Positions 30,599 through 39,738 of a stretch of 64,000 bases of DNA are shown one piece after another. A model generated the notes under the pieces. That model was not told where the DNA came from. It did no database searches and saw only the letters and a program-made list of their open reading frames with translations. The translations under genes were made by a program, and so were the position numbers. Source of the DNA: Leeuwenhoekiella polynyae (lineage in GTDB: Bacteria; Bacteroidota; Bacteroidia; Flavobacteriales; Flavobacteriaceae). How positions within the stretch are numbered: position 1 is the stretch's first letter; every line of letters starts with the position of its first letter. The DNA is taken from contig NZ_QOVK01000021.1 in NCBI RefSeq assembly GCF_004104075.1, positions 18,807 to 82,806 on the forward strand. The letters are read 5' to 3'.

Positions 30599-30853
30599 AT
30601 GGGATTTTTAAAACATTTATTAAGAGGAAATTATGGTCATCATTCCAACAAGCATCAACGTAAAAATAATGACCCAAGATTTAATGAACCCAAGGTTGTT
30701 GTGAGATGTACAAAATGCGGCAAAGACAATCCTGAAAATGCTTCTTTTTGTCAACATTATGGCGAGCCTTTAGGTAAAGTAAAATGCATAAGTTGTCAAG
30801 AACCAATACCTATGGATGCAAAATTTTGTTCTAAATGTGGCAATGAAGTATAG
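30599..30853 (+). CDS. Small double zinc-ribbon protein
   Basis: 84 residues, basic N-terminus and two zinc ribbons: CTKCG-(9 residues)-FCQHYG and CISCQ-(9)-FCSKCG. In the first ribbon the last ligand Cys is Tyr (CQHY), so only the second site looks complete. Cytoplasmic. Possibly a scaffold or zinc-responsive partner of the AlbA_2 protein just upstream. Confidence 0.7.
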   Translation: MGFLKHLLRGNYGHHSNKHQRKNNDPRFNEPKVVVRCTKCGKDNPENASFCQHYGEPLGKVKCISCQEPIPMDAKFCSKCGNEV

Positions 30854-30910
30854 TTTACATTATGAGAATAAGCAAACAACTTATTGAACGGACTTAAATA
30901 ATTTTTAAAT

Positions 30911-31801
30911 ATGCTCTTAAATAAGCGGATATCAATTTTTGACTTCTTGAAAACCATAAAATTTGACCTGATATTTATCGGTAGTTATTCAATTCTGGTT
31001 GGCTATATGGACCAATATGGTTTTTTGTCAAAAATCTCTATTCCAATTGCAATAACCGGCGTTTTTGGTACTGCGGTGGCTCTACTTTTGGGTTTTCGAA
31101 CCAATCAAGCCTATGAACGGTGGTGGGAAGCCCGTATTATTTGGGGGGCTATTGTCAATGATTCCAGAACACTGGTCAGGCAGTGTGTGTCTTTTTTTGC
31201 AAGGGATCAAGGAGGCTATCAAAAGATGGTGAAAGAGATGACCGATCGTCAGGTAATCTGGTGCTATGCCCTAGGGGAATCGTTGAGGAAACTACCCTTT
31301 TCCACTCGGGTTAAGGTATACTCAGAATCCTATGGGATTAAAGCATTTAATATTCCTAATGCTTTATTGTCACAACACTCTGAAACTTTGTTAAAGGCAA
31401 AAGAAATTGGTATGGTCAATGATTTTCAGCAGGTACAGATAGACAGTACTATAGCCAGGTTATGTGATTCAATGGGCAAATGCGAACGTATAAAAAATAC
31501 TGTCTTCCCCAAAGCACACAGCTTATTGATTCATTTGATCATCTACGTTTTTGCTACAATGTTGCCTTTTGGATTGGACGATAAAAATATAGCAGTTGAA
31601 ATCGCTATAACATTTATTATACCAGTCATTTTCATTGCCATTGAAAAAACATCCATACTCATGCAGGATCCCTTTGAAAACGACCCTTTGGATACACCCA
31701 TGACTGATTTGGCCGAAACGATAGAAATAAACATTAAACAAATGATAGGTGAAACAGATGTTCCTGTAAAGAAAGAGCCAACAGATTATTATATTTTATA
31801 A
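30911..31801 (+). CDS. Bestrophin-family (UPF0187) anion channel-like protein
   Basis: 296 residues, four membrane helices in the bestrophin layout and the family motif GFRTNQAYERWWEAR near residue 65. The C-terminal part has DPFENDPLDTPM, comparable to the conserved acidic region of bestrophins. Bacterial bestrophins form pentameric ion channels. In this island it may balance charge or ions during cation efflux. 6 bp before the MgtC gene. Confidence 0.88.
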   Translation: MLLNKRISIFDFLKTIKFDLIFIGSYSILVGYMDQYGFLSKISIPIAITGVFGTAVALLLGFRTNQAYERWWEARIIWGAIVNDSRTLVRQCVSFFARDQGGYQKMVKEMTDRQVIWCYALGESLRKLPFSTRVKVYSESYGIKAFNIPNALLSQHSETLLKAKEIGMVNDFQQVQIDSTIARLCDSMGKCERIKNTVFPKAHSLLIHLIIYVFATMLPFGLDDKNIAVEIAITFIIPVIFIAIEKTSILMQDPFENDPLDTPMTDLAETIEINIKQMIGETDVPVKKEPTDYYIL

Positions 31802-31807
31802 TACAAG

Positions 31808-32248
31808 ATGAATACAATGGATTTTCAAACTGAAATAACACTGATACCGAGATTATTTGTCGCTCTTTTACTAGGTGTCCTGATAGGACTCGATAGGGAA
31901 ATTGACGGAAATGCGGCAGGAATTAGAACGTATGCAGCCGTTTGCCTTGGGGCCGCATTAATTACAATAATCAATACTCATATTGAAGTAACTGACCAAA
32001 CCCGCATTGTCGCCAATATTGTTTCCGGTATTGGGTTCCTTGGTGCAGGAATTATTTTTAGGGATAGCGCGAAAAATTTAATTTCCGGTTTGACTACCGC
32101 AGCTACAATTTGGGCCACTGCCGCGGTTGGTATATCAATTGGGTTTGGTATGTACCTCATTGGAAGTGTTACATCCGCTTTTCTTATTCTATTATTGGTT
32201 TCACATCATTTCCCTTTTTTGAAAAAACATAAAATAAACAACACCTAA
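31808..32248 (+). CDS. MgtC/SapB-family membrane protein
   Basis: 146 residues with four to five membrane helices and the MgtC signature: LLGVLIGLDREIDGNAAGIRTYAAV and GIGFLGAGIIFRD. The C-terminal ACT-like domain of pathogen MgtC is absent, as in the short SapB type. Linked with growth at low Mg and regulation of membrane ATPases. 1 bp separates it from the P-type ATPase start. Confidence 0.9.
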   Translation: MNTMDFQTEITLIPRLFVALLLGVLIGLDREIDGNAAGIRTYAAVCLGAALITIINTHIEVTDQTRIVANIVSGIGFLGAGIIFRDSAKNLISGLTTAATIWATAAVGISIGFGMYLIGSVTSAFLILLLVSHHFPFLKKHKINNT

Positions 32249-32249
32249 A

Positions 32250-34802
32250 ATGAAAAAATTACAACTGAAAATTCCGGTACTGTTACCTCAGGTGCCAAAT
32301 GAAAAAGACACTTGTGTGCAAAGGCTCATTGAAGAATTAGAAGCCAAAGAAGGTCTTGATAAAGTGCATATAAAAGACGATCAGGAAGATACGGTGCCAC
32401 AATTGTGCTTTCATTACGATCCGGATATAATTTCTATTGACCGCATTCAATCATTGGCAGAAAGAACCGGGGCTGAAATTACCGCGAAATATGGACATTT
32501 GCTTATAGAGGTTGAGGGGATTAGACATACCCGGCATGCAAGGACTTTAGAAAAGAGTCTGCTGAATATCAAAGGCGTTTTGGAAGCTTCCGCCAATGCC
32601 GGAGGAATGATCCGTTTAGAATATGATAAACGGGAAACAAGTTTTGATGAGATAACTACAAAGCTCGAAAAAGAAAACCTACAAGTTAAAAAAAGCTCCT
32701 CTGCTGAGAATAAGGGCTTTAAATCTGCCGAAAAGAATCCTCAAAATTTAAATAAAGAAAAGGTAAGGGATATAGAAGAACAAAAGCATAAAGATACTGA
32801 TCTCCAGAATCATAGAGAAGCGGATAGCCACGGGGCCGGGGAAGAACATTCCCACGCCCACGGAGGTATTTTTGGGAAAAACACCGAACTTATTTTTGCT
32901 ATTATTTGTGGTGCTCTTTTGGGTATTGGTTTTGGTTTGTCCTACGTAACATCAATACCGGAATGGGTCAGCTTATCCCTATACATAGGTGCCTACTTTT
33001 TTGGAGGTTACTTTACAGCAAAAGAAGCCATACAGACCGTAGCCAAAGGTGGATTTGAAATTGATTTTCTCATGTTGGTCGCAGCTATAGGAGCAGCTAT
33101 TCTTGGGGAATGGGCTGAAGGAGCTTTGTTATTATTTCTCTTTAGCCTGGGGCATGCCTTGGAGCATTATGCAATGAACAAAGCACGAAAATCTATAGCT
33201 GCACTGGCAGAACTGGCGCCAAAAACAGCTTTGGTTAAGAAAAATGGTAAAACGGAAGAAGTTGGTATCGAAAAACTCAATATTGGGGATATCATTGTGG
33301 TGAAACCAAATAGTAAAATATCTGCAGATGGCGTAGTGGTAGATGGGCAGAGTAGTGTTAACCAGGCTCCAATAACCGGGGAGAGTGTACCGGTAGATAA
33401 AGTTCCCGTAGAAGATGTTGAGAAGGATTACTCAGAGGTAGATGATATTAAAGATGAAAACCGCGTTTTTGCCGGAACGATCAATGGGAACAATACTTTG
33501 GAGATTAAAGTTATCAAAGCAGCCAAAGATTCAACGCTTTCCCGATTGGTGAAACTGGTTAACGAAGCTCAGACTCAAAAATCGCCTACCCAGTTGCTCA
33601 CCGATAAATTTGAAAAATATTTTGTGCCGTCCGTCCTTATTTTGGTCGGGATTCTTTTGTTTGCTTTTTTAGTTATTGACGAACCCTTTAGCGCCAGCTT
33701 TTACAGGGCGATGGCCGTATTAGTAGCTGCAAGTCCCTGTGCGTTGGCAATCTCGACCCCAAGTGCTGTATTAAGTGGAGTGGCCAGAGCTGCCCGTGGC
33801 GGGGTATTAATTAAAGGAGGGCGCCCTCTGGAGGACCTGGGGGTTATTACCGCCCTAGCCTTTGATAAAACCGGAACTCTAACGGAAGGAAAGCCAAAAC
33901 TTACCCAAGTGGTGCCACTTGGGGATATTTCAGACAATGAACTTCTCAAAATAGCAGTAGCCGTGGAAGGTCTTAGTGATCACCCCCTGGCCAAAGCTGT
34001 AGTTCGTGATGGAAAAGAGCGTCTGGAAGGCGAGGAAATCCCAAATGCCTCTAATTTAGAGGCAGTTCTGGGTAAAGGGATTAAAGCATCATTTGGCAAT
34101 GATAAAATCTATATAGGTAACCTCGACCTGTACGAAGGGCTTGATGAGAGTACACCTTCCGAAAAAATAGCTACGAAAGTGCGTGGTCTTGAAGGTGGTG
34201 GAAATACAACAATGCTTATACGAAAAAATGAAGAATATATAGGCATCATTGCATTAATGGATACCCCTCGTGAAGCCGCCAAGGGAACCCTTAAAAAATT
34301 AAAAGAAATAGGAATTAAACGAATGATCATGCTTACTGGTGATAACCAGAAGGTAGCAGACGCAGTAGCAGAAGAAATAGGATTGACCGATGCCTGGGGG
34401 AGCCTATTGCCGGAAGAAAAAGTGGATGCTATAAAAGAATTAAAAGAAAAGGAATCCAAGGTGGCAATGGTGGGCGATGGCGTTAATGATGCCCCTGCCA
34501 TGGCAAACAGCACTGTAGGAATAGCTATGGGTGCTGCTGGAAGTGATGTGGCCCTAGAAACGGCGGATATTGCGCTAATGGCCGACAAGTTGGAAACCCT
34601 GCCCTTTGCCATAGGCTTAAGCAGGAAGGCAAAGGCGATTATCAGGCAGAACCTTTGGGTAAGCCTTGGTATTGTTGCCCTACTTATACCTTCAACCATA
34701 TTCGGCTTGGCAAATATTGGAATGGCGGTTGTAATCCATGAAGGTTCCACACTACTGGTGGTTTTTAATGCGTTAAGGCTTTTGGCTTATAAAAAAGAAT
34801 AG
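32250..34802 (+). CDS. Heavy-metal P1B-type ATPase, P1B-4-like
   Basis: 850 residues. N-terminus: two ferredoxin-like domains without CxxC, then a charged linker with a His-rich stretch (HGAGEEHSHAHGG, ~195-207). Membrane part has SPC (Ser495-Pro-Cys497) where Cu/Zn pumps have CPC, and HEGST near His830 in the last helices; both are P1B-4 marks (Co, Zn, Ni or Fe export). Phosphorylated Asp539 in DKTGTLTEG, hinge GDGVNDAP. Exports divalent metal from the cytoplasm. Followed by a Fur-type regulator. Confidence 0.93.
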   Translation: MKKLQLKIPVLLPQVPNEKDTCVQRLIEELEAKEGLDKVHIKDDQEDTVPQLCFHYDPDIISIDRIQSLAERTGAEITAKYGHLLIEVEGIRHTRHARTLEKSLLNIKGVLEASANAGGMIRLEYDKRETSFDEITTKLEKENLQVKKSSSAENKGFKSAEKNPQNLNKEKVRDIEEQKHKDTDLQNHREADSHGAGEEHSHAHGGIFGKNTELIFAIICGALLGIGFGLSYVTSIPEWVSLSLYIGAYFFGGYFTAKEAIQTVAKGGFEIDFLMLVAAIGAAILGEWAEGALLLFLFSLGHALEHYAMNKARKSIAALAELAPKTALVKKNGKTEEVGIEKLNIGDIIVVKPNSKISADGVVVDGQSSVNQAPITGESVPVDKVPVEDVEKDYSEVDDIKDENRVFAGTINGNNTLEIKVIKAAKDSTLSRLVKLVNEAQTQKSPTQLLTDKFEKYFVPSVLILVGILLFAFLVIDEPFSASFYRAMAVLVAASPCALAISTPSAVLSGVARAARGGVLIKGGRPLEDLGVITALAFDKTGTLTEGKPKLTQVVPLGDISDNELLKIAVAVEGLSDHPLAKAVVRDGKERLEGEEIPNASNLEAVLGKGIKASFGNDKIYIGNLDLYEGLDESTPSEKIATKVRGLEGGGNTTMLIRKNEEYIGIIALMDTPREAAKGTLKKLKEIGIKRMIMLTGDNQKVADAVAEEIGLTDAWGSLLPEEKVDAIKELKEKESKVAMVGDGVNDAPAMANSTVGIAMGAAGSDVALETADIALMADKLETLPFAIGLSRKAKAIIRQNLWVSLGIVALLIPSTIFGLANIGMAVVIHEGSTLLVVFNALRLLAYKKE

Positions 34803-34840
34803 AAAATCCGGACTTAGACTGTTTTTCGAAAGAATATAAA

Positions 34841-35269
34841 ATGACAAAAACGGAAAAAAAATTATCGTCAAAAGGGATACGTTCCACTGAAATGAGGTTG
34901 AAAATTTACAAATACCTCAAAAGGAAAACTTATGCGGTAAGTTTAAATGAAATGCAAAAAGTCTTTATCCATAAAAATATCAAAACAGCCAATAAGACCA
35001 CTTTCTATAGGACGATAAAGCTCTTTGAGAAAAAAAGCATGGTGCACCAAATTGACGATGGAACTGCTTTTGCAAAATATGCGCTTTCTGATGAAAACAC
35101 CAATGTTAAACTCAGTACAGGTTTACATATGCACTTTCATTGTACCGATTGTAAGAAAACAATCTGTTTACCAAATAAAATATCGGAAGAGAGTTTGCCA
35201 GACCAGTATGAGGTGAACGATGTGAACCTGGTATTAAAAGGGATATGTAAAAATTGTAGTAAAAAATAA
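34841..35269 (+). CDS. Fur-family metalloregulator, copy 2
   Basis: 142 residues; same layout as the protein at 27460-27882 (KKL-SKGIR at the N-terminus, TTFYRTIKLFEKKSMVHQIDDG, HMHFHCTDCKK, C-terminal CKNCSK) but clearly diverged. Zinc site CTDC plus CKNC. Placed 38 bp behind the P1B-4 ATPase, so probably its sensor. The two copies may answer different metals. Confidence 0.92.
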   Translation: MTKTEKKLSSKGIRSTEMRLKIYKYLKRKTYAVSLNEMQKVFIHKNIKTANKTTFYRTIKLFEKKSMVHQIDDGTAFAKYALSDENTNVKLSTGLHMHFHCTDCKKTICLPNKISEESLPDQYEVNDVNLVLKGICKNCSKK

Positions 35270-35281
35270 TAGGTGGGAGTG

Positions 35282-35328
35282 CCTTAAGCCTGAATCCCAG
35301 CCCCCAATGGTCAAGCTTAAGGTTTTTT
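35282..35328 (+). terminator. Rho-independent terminator after the second fur gene
   Basis: 8-bp stem CCTTAAGC (35282-35289) and GCTTAAGG (35315-35322), loop 25 nt with GC-rich internal pairing, followed by six T. Ends the transcript that includes the P-type ATPase and fur genes. Confidence 0.75.
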
Positions 35329-35358
35329 CCACCGTAACGAACTTAAAAAAATGTGAAT

Positions 35359-36762
35359 ATGGAAAAATTTGATGTAACTATAATAGGATCTGGCCCGGGC
35401 GGGTATGTAAGTGCGATCCGTTGCGCCCAATTAGGATTAAAAGTAGCCATTGTAGAAAGATACAGCACCCTGGGCGGCACCTGTCTAAACGTGGGCTGTA
35501 TCCCGTCAAAAGCCTGGTTGGAAGCCTCTGAGCATTATTACAAACTCAAGCATCAATTCGAAAAATTTGGGATTGATGTTAAAGAGGCCAATGTCGATAT
35601 CCTGAAAATGAGCCAAAGGGTTCAGGATGTGGTACAGGAAATCATCAATGGCGTTGATTATCTGATGAAAAAGAACAAGGTTACCGTTTATGAAGGTCAT
35701 GGCACCATCAAGGACAAAAACACGATTGAAATTAAGGGAGAAGATAAAACGGAAACCATAGCAACCGATAAAATCATCATTGCCACAGGGTCCAAACCCG
35801 CTTCATTGCCCAATATTAAAATAGACAAAAAGCGTATCATCTCTTCTACCGAAGCCCTTGCCCTACAGGAAATCCCCAAGCACTTAATGGTCGTTGGGGG
35901 TGGCGTTATCGGTGTTGAGATAGGTTCCGTATTCGCCCGCCTGGGTTCAAAGGTTTCCATAGTAGAATATTTTGATAGCCTTATCGCCACTATGGACGGC
36001 GCACTGGGACATCAATTGCACCGTTCCCTTAGAAAACAGGGAATTGATTTTTATTTGGAACATAAGGTGACAAACGCAACGGCAACTGAGGATAAAGTAG
36101 AATTGAAAGCGGAAAATCTTTCCGATAAAGAAGAAATGAGTTTAGATGGCGATTACTGTCTTATGGCCATTGGCCGAAAACCATACACCGCCAGTTTAGG
36201 GCTTGAAAATATAGGAGTGGAAACCAATGAGAAAGGACAGATAACGGTAGATAAAAACCTTGAAACCAACGTCAAGGGTGTGTATGCCATTGGGGATGTA
36301 ATCCGGGGGGCAATGCTTGCCCATAAAGCCAGTGAAGAAGGCGTTTTTGTAGCCGAACGGATTGTTGGCCAAAAGCCCCATATCAATTATTCGCTTATCC
36401 CAAATATCGTGTACACCCAGCCTGAGGTCGCCGGTGTAGGCTTGACGGAAGAAGAACTGAAAAAGGCCAATAAAAGTATAAAAACAGGCTCTTTCCCTTT
36501 TAAGGCAAACGCACGGGCAAAGATAAGTATGGACACTGACGGTTTTATCAAGGTAATCGCAGATAAACAGACCGATGAGATATTGGGGGTTCATATGATA
36601 GGCCCACGCATAGCAGACAGTTATACCGAAGCGGTGGTAGCGATGGAATTTAGGGCAGCTGCCGAGGATATTGCAAGAATGTCACACGGTCACCCCACAT
36701 TTTCCGAGACCTTTAAGGAGGCCTGTCTGGCAGCTACCGAAGACAGGGCGTTGCATATTTAA
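35359..36762 (+). CDS. Dihydrolipoyl dehydrogenase-like flavoprotein
   Basis: 467 residues from ATG 35359 (a GTG at 35353 adds two residues). FAD-binding GSGPGGYVSAIR, redox-active disulfide GGTCLNVGCIPSKA, NAD site VGGGVIGVEIGS, second FAD site AIGDVIRG, and the C-terminal catalytic His in HGHPTFSE. Complete lipoamide dehydrogenase. No lipoylated partner genes are near, so in this metal island it may serve redox protection or thiol reduction instead of a 2-oxoacid complex. Confidence 0.92.
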   Translation: MEKFDVTIIGSGPGGYVSAIRCAQLGLKVAIVERYSTLGGTCLNVGCIPSKAWLEASEHYYKLKHQFEKFGIDVKEANVDILKMSQRVQDVVQEIINGVDYLMKKNKVTVYEGHGTIKDKNTIEIKGEDKTETIATDKIIIATGSKPASLPNIKIDKKRIISSTEALALQEIPKHLMVVGGGVIGVEIGSVFARLGSKVSIVEYFDSLIATMDGALGHQLHRSLRKQGIDFYLEHKVTNATATEDKVELKAENLSDKEEMSLDGDYCLMAIGRKPYTASLGLENIGVETNEKGQITVDKNLETNVKGVYAIGDVIRGAMLAHKASEEGVFVAERIVGQKPHINYSLIPNIVYTQPEVAGVGLTEEELKKANKSIKTGSFPFKANARAKISMDTDGFIKVIADKQTDEILGVHMIGPRIADSYTEAVVAMEFRAAAEDIARMSHGHPTFSETFKEACLAATEDRALHI

Positions 36763-36859
36763 AGTTGACCTAACAGTAAGTTCTTAAAAATTAAGACGCT
36801 ACTAAGCTTTTTGAAATATTAAGGTTTAAGTAATTAACTCAAAAAACAGATAAGATAAA

Positions 36860-38209
36860 ATGGGGCAATCAGTTCGAAATCAATCCACTATTGGGTATAT
36901 CAGGGAAACGGCAACAAAGTTCCTCGACAGGGAAACAGCTGGGGGGATTTTTTTAATAATTGCTACTATAGTTGCCCTTCTTTTAGCTAATTCACAGTGG
37001 GCAGGTGCCTATCATCATTTTCTTGGCGATGAATTGCTTTTTGAATTTTCCGAGCATCTTAGTTTTGGGCTAACAATTGAAGAATGGATCAATGATGGCC
37101 TAATGGCAATTTTCTTTTTGGTTGCCGGCCTTGAATTGAAGAGGGAGGTTATGGTGGGGGAATTATCTTCAATTAAAAAAGCCTCAGCCCCCTTGTTGGC
37201 AGCTTTAGGTGGTATGGCAGTTCCGGCCCTCATTTTTATTAGCCTAAATTTAGGCACTGAAAATATAAAGGGTTGGGGCATCCCTATGGCTACCGATATC
37301 GCATATTCACTAGGGATTATTGGCCTACTGGGAAAAAATGTCCCCAGGCAGTTAAAAACATTTTTAATAGCCCTCGCTATTGCTGACGATATAGGTGCCA
37401 TATTGGTGATAGCATTGTTTTATAGCAACGAGTTGAGCTGGATATACCTTGGATCGGGCATGGGGGCATTTGGGTTATTATTATTAATGAATTGGACTGG
37501 GATCAAAAATTTGATTTGGTATATTATTATTGGGATCATCTTATGGTATTGCTTCCTTAATTCGGGGATCCATCCAACTATTGCGGGAGTACTTTTTGCC
37601 ATTACCATTCCAATAGTGCCCAAATTAGACAGTAAAATATTAAAAGAAAGGACTGCCACAAACGTTACTAATCTTGAGAAAACAGAGCTGGAAAAATTAA
37701 ATCCTCTTCAGGATAAAAAACAACAAATAATTTTAAAAGCCATTAAAACAGATACTGAGAATTCAAGGCCTCCTTTGCTCAAACTGGAAAATTCCCTTGT
37801 TGATTTCAATGCTTTCTTTATCATTCCAATTTTTGCAGTCGCGAATGCGGGAGTAAAGCTCGATGTAAATTTAATTGAGGTTGTTTCCGGTTCTTTAGGG
37901 CTGGGGATCCTTTTGGGATTAGCAATTGGCAAAGTAACAGGGATTGGTATTTTTACATTGATTGGGCAAAAACTTGGAGTTTCCGAATTACATATTACAC
38001 TAAACTGGAAACATATAATTGGAATTGGTATGATTGCGGGAATTGGCTTTACCATGTCCCTTTTTATTACCAATCTCACATTTAATGATCAGGAATTGAT
38101 TAAAATTTCGAAAATAAGCATTTTGATAGCTTCATTACTTGCAGCTATTGGCGGTGCGGTAATTCTCTTATTAACTTCCAATAAAGGAAAGAAAAATATA
38201 GTTAAGTGA
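36860..38209 (+). CDS. nhaA: NhaA-type Na+/H+ antiporter
   Basis: 449 residues, about twelve membrane helices. Ion-site motif ALAIADDIGAI, with the conserved Asp-Asp pair, is present, as are FFLVAGLELKREV and MATDIAYSLG. An insertion of ~45 charged residues near 260-305 extends it over the ~390-residue E. coli protein. Exchanges Na+ for protons and controls cytoplasmic pH. Its stop is one base before the next gene. Confidence 0.93.
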   Translation: MGQSVRNQSTIGYIRETATKFLDRETAGGIFLIIATIVALLLANSQWAGAYHHFLGDELLFEFSEHLSFGLTIEEWINDGLMAIFFLVAGLELKREVMVGELSSIKKASAPLLAALGGMAVPALIFISLNLGTENIKGWGIPMATDIAYSLGIIGLLGKNVPRQLKTFLIALAIADDIGAILVIALFYSNELSWIYLGSGMGAFGLLLLMNWTGIKNLIWYIIIGIILWYCFLNSGIHPTIAGVLFAITIPIVPKLDSKILKERTATNVTNLEKTELEKLNPLQDKKQQIILKAIKTDTENSRPPLLKLENSLVDFNAFFIIPIFAVANAGVKLDVNLIEVVSGSLGLGILLGLAIGKVTGIGIFTLIGQKLGVSELHITLNWKHIIGIGMIAGIGFTMSLFITNLTFNDQELIKISKISILIASLLAAIGGAVILLLTSNKGKKNIVK

Positions 38210-38210
38210 T

Positions 38211-39011
38211 ATGGGAGAAATGAACAAAAGTACTTTTATAGTAAGTCAAATGGACTGTCCTTCAGAAGAACAGATGATCCGGATGAAGTTGGAGGCTTAT
38301 ACACAAGTGAAATATTTGGATTTTGATATTCCCAACAGGAAATTGGAAGTATATCATGTGAATGGAATCGAAGATATACAAATATCAATAGCCGGTTTAA
38401 ACCTTGGGGATTCCTTCCAAGGGACCGAAGAAGCCGATCCTCCCGTAATAGAAGACCAATCCAAACAGAAAACAATCCTTTGGTGGGTCTTTGGGATAAA
38501 TTTCGGCTTTTTCATTATCGAAATGACCACGGGGTGGATCTCTTCTTCTATGGGCCTTATTGCAGATTCGTTGGATATGCTGGCAGATTCGATAGTATAT
38601 GCGCTAAGTTTATTTGCAGTAGGTGGTGCCATTTCCAGAAAAAAGAAGGTGGCAAAATTCAGCGGATATTTTCAGATGGCCTTGGCAACACTTGGTTTTG
38701 CAGAGGTATTAAGAAGGTTTTTTACCAGTAGTGAAACACCAATTTTCCAATTGATGATCATTGTTTCCATTTTCGCCCTTCTGGGTAACCTTATTTCGCT
38801 TTGGTTGATAAATAAGGCCAAAAGTAAGGAGGCGCATATGCAGGCCAGTGCTATTTTTACGTCGAATGATATCATCGTAAACGGCGGGGTGATACTGGCC
38901 GGGGTGCTGGTCTATTTTCTGGATAGCAAATGGCCCGATTTGGTAATTGGCGGCATCGTTTTCACGTTTGTAATGCGGGGTGCCATAAGAATTTTAAAAT
39001 TATCTAAATAA
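38211..39011 (+). CDS. Cation diffusion facilitator-like transporter with N-terminal HMA-like domain
   Basis: 266 residues; ATG 38220 is an alternative. Residues ~1-75 form a ferredoxin-like domain (MDCPSEEQMIRMKLE, with one Cys rather than CxxC). Residues ~90-265 are CDF helices with SLDMLADS, where the usual HxxxD zinc ligands are partly changed to Asp. No long cytoplasmic C-terminal domain. Exports divalent cations using the proton gradient. Next to nhaA and lspA. Confidence 0.82.
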   Translation: MGEMNKSTFIVSQMDCPSEEQMIRMKLEAYTQVKYLDFDIPNRKLEVYHVNGIEDIQISIAGLNLGDSFQGTEEADPPVIEDQSKQKTILWWVFGINFGFFIIEMTTGWISSSMGLIADSLDMLADSIVYALSLFAVGGAISRKKKVAKFSGYFQMALATLGFAEVLRRFFTSSETPIFQLMIIVSIFALLGNLISLWLINKAKSKEAHMQASAIFTSNDIIVNGGVILAGVLVYFLDSKWPDLVIGGIVFTFVMRGAIRILKLSK

Positions 39012-39056
39012 TGCAAATATATGTTGCACAAGACGTTGGGCAACAATAAGGAAATT

Positions 39057-39695
39057 ATGAATAAAAGTAGTGTAGCATTATTGATTTTACTGTTGTTGGT
39101 AATAGACCAGGCCATAAAGATTTATGTGAAGACCCATTTTTATTATGGCGAGGAATATTTTGTGTTTGGTCTGGATTGGTTTCGCTTACATTTTTTGGAG
39201 AATCCCGGCATGGCCTGGGGCTTTAAATTTGGCGAGGGATATCTGGCCAAATTTGTTTTAATACTATTTCGCTTCGTAGCCGTTATTTGGGGGACCTTTT
39301 ATATCAAAAAAATGATACGTGAAGGATATGCAAAAGTCTTTATAATCTGTGCCGCATTTATATACGCAGGTGCATTGGGCAATTTGATGGACGGTGCATT
39401 TTACGGACTGATCTTTGAAAAAAGTGATCCCGCACTTCGCAACATTGCAGAAATATTCCCCTCAGGCGGTGGTTATGCGGGATTTTTAAATGGCAATGTG
39501 GTGGATATGTGGTACTTCCCTATTATTGATACAAGGCTTCCGGAATGGCTGCCATTATGGGGAGGCAATGAATTTACTTTTTTCGACCCTGTATTCAATA
39601 CCGCAGATGTTTGGATTAGCACGGGAGTGATTTTACTCCTGATCTTTCAAAGCCAACAAAAAAAGACCAGAAAATATCGGATAAGAAAAAGTTGA
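39057..39695 (+). CDS. lspA: Lipoprotein signal peptidase II, island copy
   Basis: 212 residues from ATG 39057; the in-frame ATG at 39021 would only add a non-hydrophobic leader. Four membrane helices and the aspartyl-protease motifs: LLVIDQ, NPGMAWGF, GNVVDMWYF and FNTADVWIS, with both catalytic Asp present. Cleaves prolipoproteins. A house-keeping copy should exist elsewhere, so this one is extra cargo; lspA beside cadmium/zinc genes is also known from proteobacterial mobile elements. Confidence 0.93.
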   Translation: MNKSSVALLILLLLVIDQAIKIYVKTHFYYGEEYFVFGLDWFRLHFLENPGMAWGFKFGEGYLAKFVLILFRFVAVIWGTFYIKKMIREGYAKVFIICAAFIYAGALGNLMDGAFYGLIFEKSDPALRNIAEIFPSGGGYAGFLNGNVVDMWYFPIIDTRLPEWLPLWGGNEFTFFDPVFNTADVWISTGVILLLIFQSQQKKTRKYRIRKS

Positions 39696-39738
39696 AATAT
39701 ACTGAAAGTAACAGGACAATTATAAAAATCGATTAGTT

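Noticed and set aside
34109..34750. 213-codon minus-strand open frame inside the P-type ATPase gene
   Set aside because: Antisense to strongly conserved ATPase motifs; Ser/Ile-rich composition without family signs. A shadow of the real gene.
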